Assembly: GCA_028686145.1 (NCBI GenBank)
Contig: JAQUCQ010000171.1
Coordinates: 1-7,179, forward strand
From: Desulfuromonadaceae bacterium
GTDB taxonomy: Bacteria; Desulfobacterota; Desulfuromonadia; Geobacterales; Pseudopelobacteraceae
DNA length: 7,179 nucleotides
Direction of reading: 5' to 3'
Shown: positions 1 to 6,473 of the stretch, piece by piece
Layout of the letters: the number at the start of each line of letters is the position of its first letter
Numbering within the stretch: the stretch's first letter is position 1
Program-made: the position numbers and the translations under genes
Notes under the pieces: model-generated
Told to the model about the DNA's origin: nothing
Database searches by the model: none
Seen by the model: only the letters and a program-made list of their open reading frames with translations

Positions 1-67
1 GTTTCAATAACATAATTATGCTGGATAAAACAGGCGCTGTTCCCGCGTGAATTGTGCCTGAATTCCG

Positions 68-96
68 TTGACACACCAGGAAATTTTGACTACTGT
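68..96 (+). promoter_or_regulatory. Sigma-70 promoter for the HtrA-type protease
   Basis: A perfect -35 hexamer TTGACA (68-73) is followed after exactly 17 bp by TACTGT (91-96), which matches the -10 consensus at 4 of 6 positions. Transcription would begin near 103, giving a leader of about 40 nt before the ATG at 142. No sigma-32 or sigma-E type element is obvious, so stress induction is not visible from sequence. Further upstream lie a 10-bp palindrome CATAATTATG (11-20) and a short inverted repeat AACAG/CTGTT (29-33 and 37-41) that could bind a regulator. The function of both is unknown. Confidence 0.65.
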
Positions 97-141
97 TTCG
101 GGAGGTTAACTCAATTTATCCTGTCAGAGGTGGCATGTAAT

Positions 142-1554
142 ATGAATATTCTGACACGCATCTCAAGCTTGCTCCTGCCGGTCTTGCTATGCAGCGCACT
201 GCTTGGAGGCTGCAACGGGAAGCATGAATCTCCGCTGTTTCTTGAATCAAATCGCAAGGCGGGCGAAGCAGAAGCTCCGGTCAAGGATGTACCGACTGAT
301 ATCCTTTCTACCCAGAAAGCATTCAGCACTGTAGCGAAAAAAGTGACCCCTTCCGTTGTCAATATCTCGACGGTCAGCCGAAGAAAGATCATTCAGCCAT
401 TTTTTGAAGATTTTTTTGGCGCTCCGCAGACCCGGCAGGATAAAAGCCTCGGCTCCGGATTTTTGATCAGCCCGGATGGCTATATTGTAACAAACGATCA
501 TGTCGTACGCGATGCCGAAAGCATTCAGGTCAAGCTTTCCAACGACAAGACGTATGATGCCAAAGTGGTCGGCGCTGATCGCAAAACCGATATTGCCATA
601 ATCAAGATCGATGCCGCTAATCTTCCGACAGCAGTATTGGGAGATTCGGATAAGCTTGAAGTCGGACAGTGGGCTATCGCCATCGGCAATCCCTTCGGCC
701 TTGATCGCACTATGACGGTCGGCGTAATATCCGCCACCGGCCGGTCCAATATGGGTATTGAAACCTACGAGGATTTTATCCAGACGGATGCCTCCATAAA
801 TCCCGGAAACTCCGGGGGGCCGCTTCTGAATGTTTACGGAGAGGTGATTGGTATCAACACGGCTATCGTCTCTGCCGGCCAGGGAATCGGGTTTGCCATT
901 CCGGTCAACATGGCTAAACCTATTATTGCGCAGTTGATACAGAAAGGCAGGGTCAGCCGTGGGTACATGGGTGTCACGATCCAGCCGGTCACAGAAGAGC
1001 TGGCGCAATCATTCGGACTGAAACAGGCCAAAGGTGCCCTGGTCAATGACGTTATTAAGGGCGGGCCGGCTGATAAAGCCGGCATCCGGCAGGGAGATGT
1101 CATCATTGGTTTGAACGGTAGCGAGGTCAAGAATCCATCCCACCTTCAACTCCTGGTTGCCGATGCTGGCGTCGGCAAACTCTCAAAAGTATCTATCTTC
1201 CGCGACGGTAAAACGCTTGAATTGGGCATAACCCTGGTAAATGCCGATACGGCACCTAAGCTGCAGGCAAGGCATGGCAGCCAGCAACAGGAACGTGGAT
1301 TAGACCTGCTCGGGCTGGTTGTTGAAAATGCCGAGCAGGGCGGCGGTGTTGTCGTCGTTGATGTGGAGCGTGGTGGAGTTGCTGAAGAAACCGGGATTAA
1401 ACGCGGCGATGTGATTGTGTCGATCAACCGGAAAAAGGTGCCCACTACGGCAGAATATACTCGTGCCATTCAGCAGGCAGGGCAGGTCGGCAGACTGATG
1501 ATGCTCGTGCGCCGAGGGGATGCAAGCATCTACTTTGCATTACGCTTTAAATAG
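142..1554 (+). CDS. degP: HtrA/DegP-family periplasmic serine endoprotease, predicted lipoprotein
   Basis: This is a trypsin-like protease (and probable chaperone) that degrades misfolded proteins in the periplasm. The 470-residue product starts with a lipoprotein signal peptide: a hydrophobic stretch of leucines ends in a lipobox LLGGC, so the mature protein should begin at the lipidated Cys near residue 24. The catalytic triad is visible as His120 (in TNDHVV; TNNHVV is more usual), Asp150 (in TDIAIIK) and Ser224 (in GNSGGPL). Two PDZ domains follow, at about residues 273-362 (from RGYMG) and 385-470. This protease plus two-PDZ layout is that of DegP/DegQ rather than DegS. The ATG at 142 was chosen because AGAGGTGG lies 8 nt upstream and because the frame's longer TTG start (52) lies upstream of the promoter. 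No terminator follows, so it is probably cotranscribed with the next gene. degP versus degQ cannot be decided; htrA is equally apt. Confidence 0.95.
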   Translation: MNILTRISSLLLPVLLCSALLGGCNGKHESPLFLESNRKAGEAEAPVKDVPTDILSTQKAFSTVAKKVTPSVVNISTVSRRKIIQPFFEDFFGAPQTRQDKSLGSGFLISPDGYIVTNDHVVRDAESIQVKLSNDKTYDAKVVGADRKTDIAIIKIDAANLPTAVLGDSDKLEVGQWAIAIGNPFGLDRTMTVGVISATGRSNMGIETYEDFIQTDASINPGNSGGPLLNVYGEVIGINTAIVSAGQGIGFAIPVNMAKPIIAQLIQKGRVSRGYMGVTIQPVTEELAQSFGLKQAKGALVNDVIKGGPADKAGIRQGDVIIGLNGSEVKNPSHLQLLVADAGVGKLSKVSIFRDGKTLELGITLVNADTAPKLQARHGSQQQERGLDLLGLVVENAEQGGGVVVVDVERGGVAEETGIKRGDVIVSINRKKVPTTAEYTRAIQQAGQVGRLMMLVRRGDASIYFALRFK

Positions 1555-1596
1555 TGCTATGGTTGTCAAAACTTTACTCCATGAGGAAGATCATCC

Positions 1597-1860
1597 ATGA
1601 ACTTGATTGATAATCCGGATCAGGCAAAACGGCTGGCCAGAGCAATTCTCTCCGACGTGGCCATGTACAATAAGGAAAAGGTCGAAAACGGCATCAAAAA
1701 TGACGATATTTTTGACGTTCTTAAAGAAGAGCTCGAAGAGGGGCGCCAGCATTTTCTCTCACGGGTATCCACCGATGTCAATCCGGAGCAGATTTACGGA
1801 ACTGCTGTTGTCGATGTCCTGATCAAGCGGGCGGGGAAGATTGAATCTTCCATCTGGTAA
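1597..1860 (+). CDS. Small acidic helical protein of unknown function
   Basis: An 87-residue soluble protein with no signal peptide or membrane segment. It is rich in Glu, Asp, Lys and Arg and looks mostly alpha-helical. The central part, about residues 11-57, has the pattern ARAILSDVAMYNKEKV, then a GIKNDDIF segment, then an acidic EELEEGR helix. From memory this pattern recurs in small or C-terminal regions of deltaproteobacterial proteins, but I cannot name a family or verify this here. The start is well supported: GAGGAAG lies 7 nt before the ATG. It sits 42 bp after the protease gene with no terminator between them, and the strong terminator at 1887-1923 ends the pair, so the two are likely one transcript. 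A role connected with the protease is only a guess from position. Confidence 0.85.
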   Translation: MNLIDNPDQAKRLARAILSDVAMYNKEKVENGIKNDDIFDVLKEELEEGRQHFLSRVSTDVNPEQIYGTAVVDVLIKRAGKIESSIW

Positions 1861-1886
1861 CGAATCGCCATACTCATCATTTTTGC

Positions 1887-1923
1887 AAGGCGTACCTGTT
1901 TCGGTGCGCCTTTGTTTTTTTTT
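1887..1923 (+). terminator. Rho-independent terminator after the protease/small-protein unit
   Basis: A 10-bp stem (left arm AAGGCGTACC 1887-1896, right arm GGTGCGCCTT 1903-1912, one G-U wobble) closes a 6-nt loop. TG and a run of nine T (1915-1923) follow. It begins 26 bp past the stop codon of the 87-residue gene and separates that unit from the pseudouridine synthase gene. Confidence 0.92.
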
Positions 1924-1990
1924 ATCGCCGAGAACGCCACCAATTTTGTCCGGTGATTTATCCGGATGGGAACAGATAGTGAGGAACGCT

Positions 1991-2947
1991 ATGAATCATT
2001 TTTCAATTTTATTCTCCCCTGAAAATGAACCGGTCAGGATCGATCTTTTTTTGAGCCGTGAGATGGGGGGCGAATCGCGGGCGAATGTCCAGAGACTCAT
2101 AGAAACCGGCAATGTGCTGGTTGATGGCAAACCGGTACGCACTTCCCTGAAATTGAGGGGAGGGGAGCAGATCGAGGTTGATATTCCGCCGCCGTTACCG
2201 GCCGAGCCGCTGGCCGAGGCGATTCCGTTGGAAGTACTGTATGAAGACAGTGATCTGATCGTGATTAACAAGGCGGCCGGGATGGTGGTACATCCTGGAG
2301 CCGGCAATACGAGCGGTACCTTAGTCAATGCGCTGTTGGCGCACTGTTGCGATCTGGCAGGCATTGGCGGAGAGTTGCGTCCCGGCATTGTTCACCGCCT
2401 CGACAAGGGAACTTCCGGCGTGCTCGTGGCAGCAAAGCACGATCGGGCTCATCAGGCGCTTGCGGAGCAGTTCAGCGCCCACACGGTCAAGCGGATCTAT
2501 CAGGCACTGATCTATGGTTCTCCTCCGGAAGATACCGGCAAGATCGAGGGGATTATCGGGAGGCATCCGACCGAGAGATTGCGCTTGTCCGGGAAGGCTA
2601 AAAACGGGAAACATGCTGTTACCCGCTGGAAGGTGAAGGAGCGCTATGGCAGGATTTCACTGGTGGAACTGAGATTGGAGACCGGTCGCACCCATCAGAT
2701 CCGGGTACATATGACCGAAGCCGGATTCCCGCTGCTGGGTGATCCGCTCTACCCGGATGGAGGACGCTGCAACAACATCCCCGACACCCAGTTGCGCGGT
2801 ATGATCAACCGCCTTGGCCGTCAGGCTCTGCACGCCCGGTGCCTCGGCTTCATTCATCCCACAAGTGGTGAGTACATCGAGTTTACGACCGAACCGCCGG
2901 AGGACATGCAGGAGCTGCTCTCCTATCTGCGGAAAGGGACGGAGTAA
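1991..2947 (+). CDS. rluD: RluA/RluD-family 23S rRNA pseudouridine synthase
   Basis: This enzyme isomerises specific uridines to pseudouridine in structured RNA. E. coli RluD modifies helix 69 of 23S rRNA (positions 1911, 1915 and 1917). The 318-residue product has an N-terminal S4 RNA-binding domain (about residues 14-75: RIDLFLS, then LIETGNVLVDGK) followed by the RluA catalytic domain. The signature HRLDKGTSGVLV places the catalytic aspartate at Asp138, almost the same position as Asp139 of E. coli RluD (326 residues), and GRTHQIRVH is the conserved C-terminal motif. The ATG at 1991 is chosen because GAGGA ends 5 nt upstream and because the longer in-frame extension runs back through the terminator. 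No clear -35/-10 pair was found in the 67 bp between terminator and start. RluD is the best guess; other RluA-type specificities are possible. Confidence 0.93.
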   Translation: MNHFSILFSPENEPVRIDLFLSREMGGESRANVQRLIETGNVLVDGKPVRTSLKLRGGEQIEVDIPPPLPAEPLAEAIPLEVLYEDSDLIVINKAAGMVVHPGAGNTSGTLVNALLAHCCDLAGIGGELRPGIVHRLDKGTSGVLVAAKHDRAHQALAEQFSAHTVKRIYQALIYGSPPEDTGKIEGIIGRHPTERLRLSGKAKNGKHAVTRWKVKERYGRISLVELRLETGRTHQIRVHMTEAGFPLLGDPLYPDGGRCNNIPDTQLRGMINRLGRQALHARCLGFIHPTSGEYIEFTTEPPEDMQELLSYLRKGTE

Positions 2948-3578
2948 GCAGTTCTTCAAGCCGCAGCAGTTGCTCAAGATTCTGGCTTAAATATACGGGG
3001 CAGCCGAGCTGCTCCGGCATGCGCAGGTCAACATCGTAGCGTTCTCCGACAAACAGTGCTTCCTGTGGAGAAAGCCCGATTTTTTCCAATACCCTTTGTA
3101 CCATTCCCTCATCAGGTTTGCCCAGCCAGGTGTCATCAATGGTAAACGTACCGCAGACCACGCCATCCAACCCGAGATAATTCATGATACGGGCCGTCAG
3201 GACACGATTGTTGTTCGTATAAATGTAGAGGGCAAAGCTCTTTGCGAGGTGCTTCATCAGCTGGATCACCCGTTCGTCGCGCACGAGAAGCGCTTCCGGT
3301 CGCAGGGTGCGCTCAAAAAAGCGATGCAGTTCCTGTACGCTCCCCTCCAGTTCCGTGCAGACCGCAGAAAGCGTCTGGACCGTGCCGCTCTCTTCCGTGA
3401 GTCTTTGCCTGGTGGCGGTGATCATCAGGCCTGCTTCTGCTGGCGTGATCCGTTTGAGTCCGGCAATATAGGCTGCAGCAGCAGCCTGGATTTCGCTGGC
3501 AAAACGCTCACACACATACAGGGTACCATCAAGGTCGAAAACAATCCCTTTAATTTCAGAGTACGTATGCGTGGCCAT
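2883..3578 (-). CDS. HAD-superfamily hydrolase (probable phosphatase)
   Basis: A 231-residue cytoplasmic hydrolase of the haloacid dehalogenase superfamily, most of which cleave phosphate esters through an aspartyl-phosphate. Motif I is FDLDGTL, with nucleophile Asp15 and acid/base Asp17. Motif II is Thr121 in YIYTNNN, motif III is Lys154 in GKPD, and motif IV is VGERYDVDL with Glu179, Asp182 and Asp184 as likely Mg ligands. Glu in place of the usual Asp at the first motif IV position is a tolerated variant. A helical cap lies between motifs I and II (about residues 25-105). The substrate cannot be predicted; phosphoglycolate- or beta-phosphoglucomutase-like names would be guesses. The ATG directly abuts the upstream methyltransferase stop (TAGATG), so translation is probably coupled. 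The last 20 or so residues are Pro/Ala/Arg-rich, lie outside the fold, and are encoded opposite the 3' end of rluD. Confidence 0.9.
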   Translation of the reverse strand: MATHTYSEIKGIVFDLDGTLYVCERFASEIQAAAAAYIAGLKRITPAEAGLMITATRQRLTEESGTVQTLSAVCTELEGSVQELHRFFERTLRPEALLVRDERVIQLMKHLAKSFALYIYTNNNRVLTARIMNYLGLDGVVCGTFTIDDTWLGKPDEGMVQRVLEKIGLSPQEALFVGERYDVDLRMPEQLGCPVYLSQNLEQLLRLEELLTPSLSADRRAAPACPPAVRS

Positions 3579-4724
3579 CTACCCTCCGATCCTGCGCTGG
3601 CACAGCAGCCGGGGGGTGGCCACATCCTTTGACTGGACCAGCACCTTGAAAGTGTCACCCATCCCCCCATCGGGCAGGATCAGTTTTTTGAGGGCCAAGC
3701 GGAGACGAAGTTTTTCCTCTTCGGGTGTGGCAGAGCGCTCGATGTCTTCAATTTCTTCGATTATTCCGGCTGACATCAGGAAACGGTACTGCTCACCAAA
3801 CCAGTTGTTCTGTAGTCCCAGCTCTTCTCCACATTTCATCAACGTTGTGAAGTCAACATGGGCGGTGATGTCCTGCAGGCCGAGGCGGAGGTAAGGATTC
3901 TCTTCAGTCTGGTGGCGATAATAACAGAGCAGCGTCCCCAGTTTGCGAAGTGGCGTGTACAGTTCTGCAGCAGGATACCCGTAATCAATCGTCAGGATAA
4001 AGCCGCGCTGGAGAGCGTTAGAGGCGGATGCCAGCCACGCCGGAGCATTCAGGTTTACTTCGGCCTGCTGACCGGGATGGAGCTTTACGGCAACACGATT
4101 CAGATAGGCTTCAAGCTCTGGTGTTGATGGCTCCCCGGCCTCTTCGGCAAACTCGCCATCCGGGCAGGTTACATACACTTCCCGCAGACCGTCGGAGGTC
4201 ATTACGACGCGATGCACAGGGAGTGCATCAATAAGTTCATTGGAGTACAAGCAGCCGCTGAAGGTGAAATCCCCTGAAGCAAATTCATCGGTAGAAAGCC
4301 AGTCGAGCCGGTCGATGTGAGCGGCCAGCATTTTGCGCTGGGCAGCCTCAAGGGACGGCTCCTGTTCAACCAGCACCAGGCGCAGTCCGCCATACAGCTG
4401 CGTTTCACGTCCCGCAAGATAGTCCATGATGTCACATGCCAGACGGCCATTGCCGGCACCACATTCCACCAGGGTAAAGTCGGCGGGTGTCCCCATGCTG
4501 CGCCACATCTGGGCAATTTCGCGGGCGATCACGCGTCCGAAGGCGGCATGTACGGTGATGCTGGTATAAAAATCGCCTTCGGCGCCGACTTTGCGGCCTG
4601 GGGAGGTATAGTAGCCAAGCCCGGGTTCATAGAGGCACGTTGCCATAAAATCGGCAAAGGTGATGCGTCCCTGCGCAGCGATGCGGGTGGCGATGATGTT
4701 GTTGAGTGCTGTTTTTTCGGTCAT
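3579..4724 (-). CDS. MidA/NDUFAF7-family SAM-dependent methyltransferase (COG1565, DUF185)
   Basis: A 381-residue class I methyltransferase. The N-terminus has the family's FADFMATCLYEPGLGYY segment (residues 23-39) followed by VGAEGDFYTS. SAM-binding motif I is VECGAGNG (86-93), the acidic residue ending strand 2 is Glu120 in LVLVEQEP, and the family motif SNELIDALPVHR spans 161-172. The human relative NDUFAF7 dimethylates an arginine of the complex I subunit NDUFS2. The bacterial substrate is not established, so methylation of a respiratory-complex subunit is only inference. The start has a weak ribosome site (AGGA about 12 nt upstream), but no better in-frame start exists. The gene is directly joined to the downstream HAD hydrolase gene (stop TAG next to ATG) and lies 91 bp after the WYL regulator gene on the same strand. 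Confidence 0.92.
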   Translation of the reverse strand: MTEKTALNNIIATRIAAQGRITFADFMATCLYEPGLGYYTSPGRKVGAEGDFYTSITVHAAFGRVIAREIAQMWRSMGTPADFTLVECGAGNGRLACDIMDYLAGRETQLYGGLRLVLVEQEPSLEAAQRKMLAAHIDRLDWLSTDEFASGDFTFSGCLYSNELIDALPVHRVVMTSDGLREVYVTCPDGEFAEEAGEPSTPELEAYLNRVAVKLHPGQQAEVNLNAPAWLASASNALQRGFILTIDYGYPAAELYTPLRKLGTLLCYYRHQTEENPYLRLGLQDITAHVDFTTLMKCGEELGLQNNWFGEQYRFLMSAGIIEEIEDIERSATPEEEKLRLRLALKKLILPDGGMGDTFKVLVQSKDVATPRLLCQRRIGG

Positions 4725-4776
4725 GGGTGCAAGAGTTCCTGTCTGTGTCTATTTATCTATGCGAGTAAAGAGTCTT

Positions 4777-4805
4777 TCTCTAAATAAAGCATCTGTCAAT
4801 GTCAA
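4777..4805 (-). promoter_or_regulatory. Possible promoter for the methyltransferase/HAD pair
   Basis: On the minus strand a perfect TTGACA (4805-4800) stands 17 bp from TAGAGA (4782-4777), which matches the -10 consensus at only 3 of 6 positions. A second TTGACA is repeated immediately after the first (4799-4794). Transcription would start near 4770, about 46 nt before the ATG. The surrounding 91-bp gap is AT-rich and has no terminator for the upstream WYL gene, so read-through from that gene is also possible. Confidence 0.35.
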
Positions 4806-4815
4806 GCTTATCCTG

Positions 4816-5871
4816 TCAGAGCAGTCTGCCGGTAGTGCCTTTCTTTCCGGTTTTGTCGGCATCACGATCCTTCTCTTTGCCGCGATACATCCGGCGCATC
4901 TCCTTGACCTGCCGTTTTATCTCCGTGCGTAACTCCGCCGGTCCCAATACCTCGGCATGTATTCCGTAGGAAAGAATCCATGATGTCAGCTCCATCAGTC
5001 CCGCCGCCTCGAATTCCACGGTTACGCGCCCCTTGGTATCGGTACTGATCTTTTGTCCCGGCATCCAGATCCGGTCTCTGACCGTATGGGCAATCTCAGC
5101 AGAAAAACGGATACACACGTTCATCGGAGTATCACTCACCAGGCCGAAGGCGTTGCTGAAATGGGTTTCCGGTTGATAGCTGTCCGGGATCTCAAAACGC
5201 TGGCGGGTGATCTCTACCCCACGGATACGTTCCAGGGCAAAAAGGCGCATGCCGGCACGGTTGTGGGCATTCCCCAACAGATAAATTCCGCCCTTGTGGA
5301 AAACCAACGTATAAGGGTCAACCTCATACTCATCGGTCTCGTTGGTGTTTTTCTTGGCATAGGTAAGACGGATACGGAATTGCTGCAGCAGGGCTTTCTG
5401 CAGGTTGTCGACAAAAGCGGCTGCCGGGGAATAGTCGCGTGCTCCGTGAAGTAGAGGCAGCGAAACCCGTGCGATCCGTTCCAGATGCGCGGCATGGCGA
5501 TCGGGAAGTACCGAATGAATGCTTTTGAACAGCTCGTCGATTTCGGACTGAAATGGGGTGCCGGCCAGATGAGCCCCCAGTGAGCGCAACAGATAGAGCG
5601 ACATCAGCTGCGGGAGGGTAAAGGTAATCGGAGGGAGATTGCGTGACTTGGTCAGGAAGCTGTAGACTTTTTTCCCGTCACTCCACTCAGCAGTCAAAGA
5701 ATAACCGGCCTGTTCTACCGCGTTCAGGTCACGGTGAATCGTACGCCGGTCGACAGCGCATTCTTCCGCCAGTTCGTCTAGCGTCAACCCGCGCCTGGTT
5801 TCCAGCAGCCGGATGATTGAATGCAGCCGCCCCGCTTGGGAATATTTTTTTGCCGGTTTTCCCTTTGGCAT
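4816..5871 (-). CDS. WYL-domain transcriptional regulator (HTH-WYL-WCX)
   Basis: A 351-residue cytoplasmic DNA-binding protein with the standard three-part layout. A helix-turn-helix occupies about residues 12-60 (LTLDELAEECAVDRRTIHRDL), a WYL ligand-sensing domain about 155-225, and a WCX C-terminal extension about 250-330. In the WYL core the namesake tripeptide reads Ile-Tyr-Leu (196-198 in GGIYLLG), and the partner motif appears as FALERIRGVEI. WYL domains are thought to sense nucleic acids or nucleotides, and their proteins often control DNA damage or phage-defence genes. No defence gene is seen next to this one. The C-terminal 20 residues are Lys/Asp-rich and probably disordered. The start has AAGGGAG ending 5 nt upstream. 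The gene is divergent from the DedA-type gene across a 121-bp region with inverted repeats, so autoregulation and control of that neighbour are plausible but inferred. Confidence 0.92.
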   Translation of the reverse strand: MPKGKPAKKYSQAGRLHSIIRLLETRRGLTLDELAEECAVDRRTIHRDLNAVEQAGYSLTAEWSDGKKVYSFLTKSRNLPPITFTLPQLMSLYLLRSLGAHLAGTPFQSEIDELFKSIHSVLPDRHAAHLERIARVSLPLLHGARDYSPAAAFVDNLQKALLQQFRIRLTYAKKNTNETDEYEVDPYTLVFHKGGIYLLGNAHNRAGMRLFALERIRGVEITRQRFEIPDSYQPETHFSNAFGLVSDTPMNVCIRFSAEIAHTVRDRIWMPGQKISTDTKGRVTVEFEAAGLMELTSWILSYGIHAEVLGPAELRTEIKRQVKEMRRMYRGKEKDRDADKTGKKGTTGRLL

Positions 5872-5880
5872 GGTTCTCCC

Positions 5881-5908
5881 TTGCCGAATTTGAATTTATC
5901 GTTACAAT
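5881..5908 (+). promoter_or_regulatory. Candidate promoter for the DedA-type gene
   Basis: TTGCCG (5881-5886, 4 of 6 to consensus) stands 16 bp before TACAAT (5903-5908, 5 of 6), giving a start near 5915. The spacing and -10 hexamer are the same as in the opposing WYL promoter, and the -10 lies in the left arm of the inverted repeat. The -35 is only fair, so confidence is limited. Confidence 0.38.
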
Positions 5909-5951
5909 GTACCACGTATAAGTACAGTCGGTACCGGGGAGTATTGTAACG
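5900..5951. repeat. Perfect 9-bp inverted repeat with internal palindrome, candidate operator
   Basis: CGTTACAAT (5900-5908) is exactly mirrored by ATTGTAACG (5943-5951). The arm centres are 43 bp apart, close to four helical turns, so bound dimers would sit on one face of the helix. Inside is a second imperfect palindrome, TGTAC-N9-GTACA (5908-5926), and a third GTAC at 5931-5934. Each outer arm contains a -10 hexamer of one of the two opposing promoters. Mirror-image promoter elements alone could explain the outer repeat; an operator for the WYL regulator is an inference. Confidence 0.5.
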
Positions 5952-5970
5952 GTTTGAGCCATTTTGACAA
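5943..5970 (-). promoter_or_regulatory. Promoter for the WYL regulator gene
   Basis: Read on the minus strand, TTGTCA (5970-5965, 5 of 6 to consensus) is followed after 16 bp by TACAAT (5948-5943, 5 of 6). The transcript would start near 5936, about 65 nt before the ATG at 5871. The -10 hexamer lies inside the right arm of the 9-bp inverted repeat, so a protein binding that repeat would block this promoter. Confidence 0.6.
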
Positions 5971-5989
5971 TCACTTTCTGACATATACT

Positions 5990-6004
5990 GTCATGCTGCA
6001 TGAC
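5990..6004. repeat. 15-bp palindrome covering the likely DedA-type start codon
   Basis: GTCATGC and GCATGAC are perfect 7-bp inverted arms around a single central T (5997). The ATG at 5993 lies in the left arm. A further inverted pair, TGACA (5979-5983) and TGTCA (5989-5993), overlaps it. As RNA it could form a 6-bp stem with a 3-nt loop that hides the start codon; as DNA it could be a protein site. Confidence 0.4.
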
Positions 6005-6442
6005 TGGCTCAACCAGCCCGGCTATGTATCGCTGTTTTTCATGAGTTTTCTTGCCTCAACGTTGTTGCCGCTTGGATCGGAGTGGCTGCTGGTGATGATG
6101 CTGGTGGGAGGGTATGAGCCGCTGTCGACTGTTGCCGTAGCCACTATCGGCAATTACCTTGGTGCTGTCGCGACCTATCTGGTCGGGATATGGGGAGGAA
6201 GCTGGCTGATCGAAAAGGTCATGCGGGTCTCGCCGTTCCAGCAACTGCGAGCCCGTGAGTATTATAACCGTTTCGGGGTTTACTCACTGCTCTTCTCCTG
6301 GCTGCCGGTGGTCGGAGATCCACTCTGCTTGGTGGGAGGTATGCTGAAGGTCAATTTCGGGCTCTTTTCGCTGCTGGTCGCTGTTGGTAAGCTTGCCCGT
6401 TATGCAATTACAGCTGTAATTACCGTTGCAGCAGTTGGATAA
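5993..6442 (+). CDS. DedA/YqaA-type (SNARE-associated, VTT domain) inner membrane protein
   Basis: A 149-residue polytopic membrane protein, similar in length to E. coli YqaA (about 142 residues). Hydrophobic segments lie at about residues 10-40, 43-66, 85-108 and 112-147. The family features are visible: STLLPLGSE (22-30) in the first re-entrant region, IGNYLGA (52-58), and WLPVVGDPLCLVGG (93-106). DedA-superfamily proteins act in lipid flipping and membrane homeostasis; the specific substrate of the YqaA branch is not established. The start is uncertain. The ATG at 5993 matches the usual family N-terminus but has no clear ribosome site. An in-frame TTG at 5954, with GGGGAG 12 nt upstream, would add 13 residues. 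An internal ATG at 6041 would cut into the family region. The gene is divergent from the WYL regulator and is followed by a 143-bp gap before recD. Confidence 0.85.
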   Translation: MLHDWLNQPGYVSLFFMSFLASTLLPLGSEWLLVMMLVGGYEPLSTVAVATIGNYLGAVATYLVGIWGGSWLIEKVMRVSPFQQLRAREYYNRFGVYSLLFSWLPVVGDPLCLVGGMLKVNFGLFSLLVAVGKLARYAITAVITVAAVG

Positions 6443-6473
6443 AGATGTGTCAACTATGGATCTGCTTCCGACT

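Noticed and set aside
101..105. GGAGG ribosome-site-like sequence in the protease leader
   Set aside because: No start codon lies at a usable distance, and it sits at the predicted transcription start.
116..129. 14-bp repeat TTATCCTGTCAGAG shared with 4808-4821
   Set aside because: One such match in a 7-kb window is not far from chance expectation, and the second copy overlaps the end of the WYL coding region. No other sign of a shared element.
52..141. TTG start adding 30 residues to the protease
   Set aside because: The sigma-70 promoter lies within this stretch, and the extension would bury the lipoprotein signal peptide. ATG 142 has a ribosome site.
247..1008. Long minus-strand open frame (253 codons) inside the protease gene
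   Set aside because: It lies entirely antisense to a gene with a complete catalytic triad, and its translation has no recognisable motif. It is a reading-frame shadow.
1841..1990. A 50-codon N-terminal extension of the pseudouridine synthase
   Set aside because: It would overlap the preceding gene and read through a strong terminator. The ATG at 1991 has a good ribosome site and matches the family start.
3096..3632. Plus-strand open frame of 178 codons across the HAD gene
   Set aside because: It is antisense to conserved HAD motifs, and its translation shows no domain pattern.
4317..4787. Plus-strand open frame of 156 codons opposite the methyltransferase gene
   Set aside because: It is antisense to the SAM-binding region and has no supporting ribosome site or motif.
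4816..5871. WYL regulator as a marker of a phage-defence island
   Set aside because: WYL regulators do occur with defence genes, but every neighbour here is a housekeeping-type gene, and recD is a general repair gene.
5964..5989. TTGACA and TATACT as a promoter for the DedA-type gene
   Set aside because: The spacer is only 14 bp and the start site would fall on or after the likely start codon. The same bases give a better-spaced promoter on the other strand.
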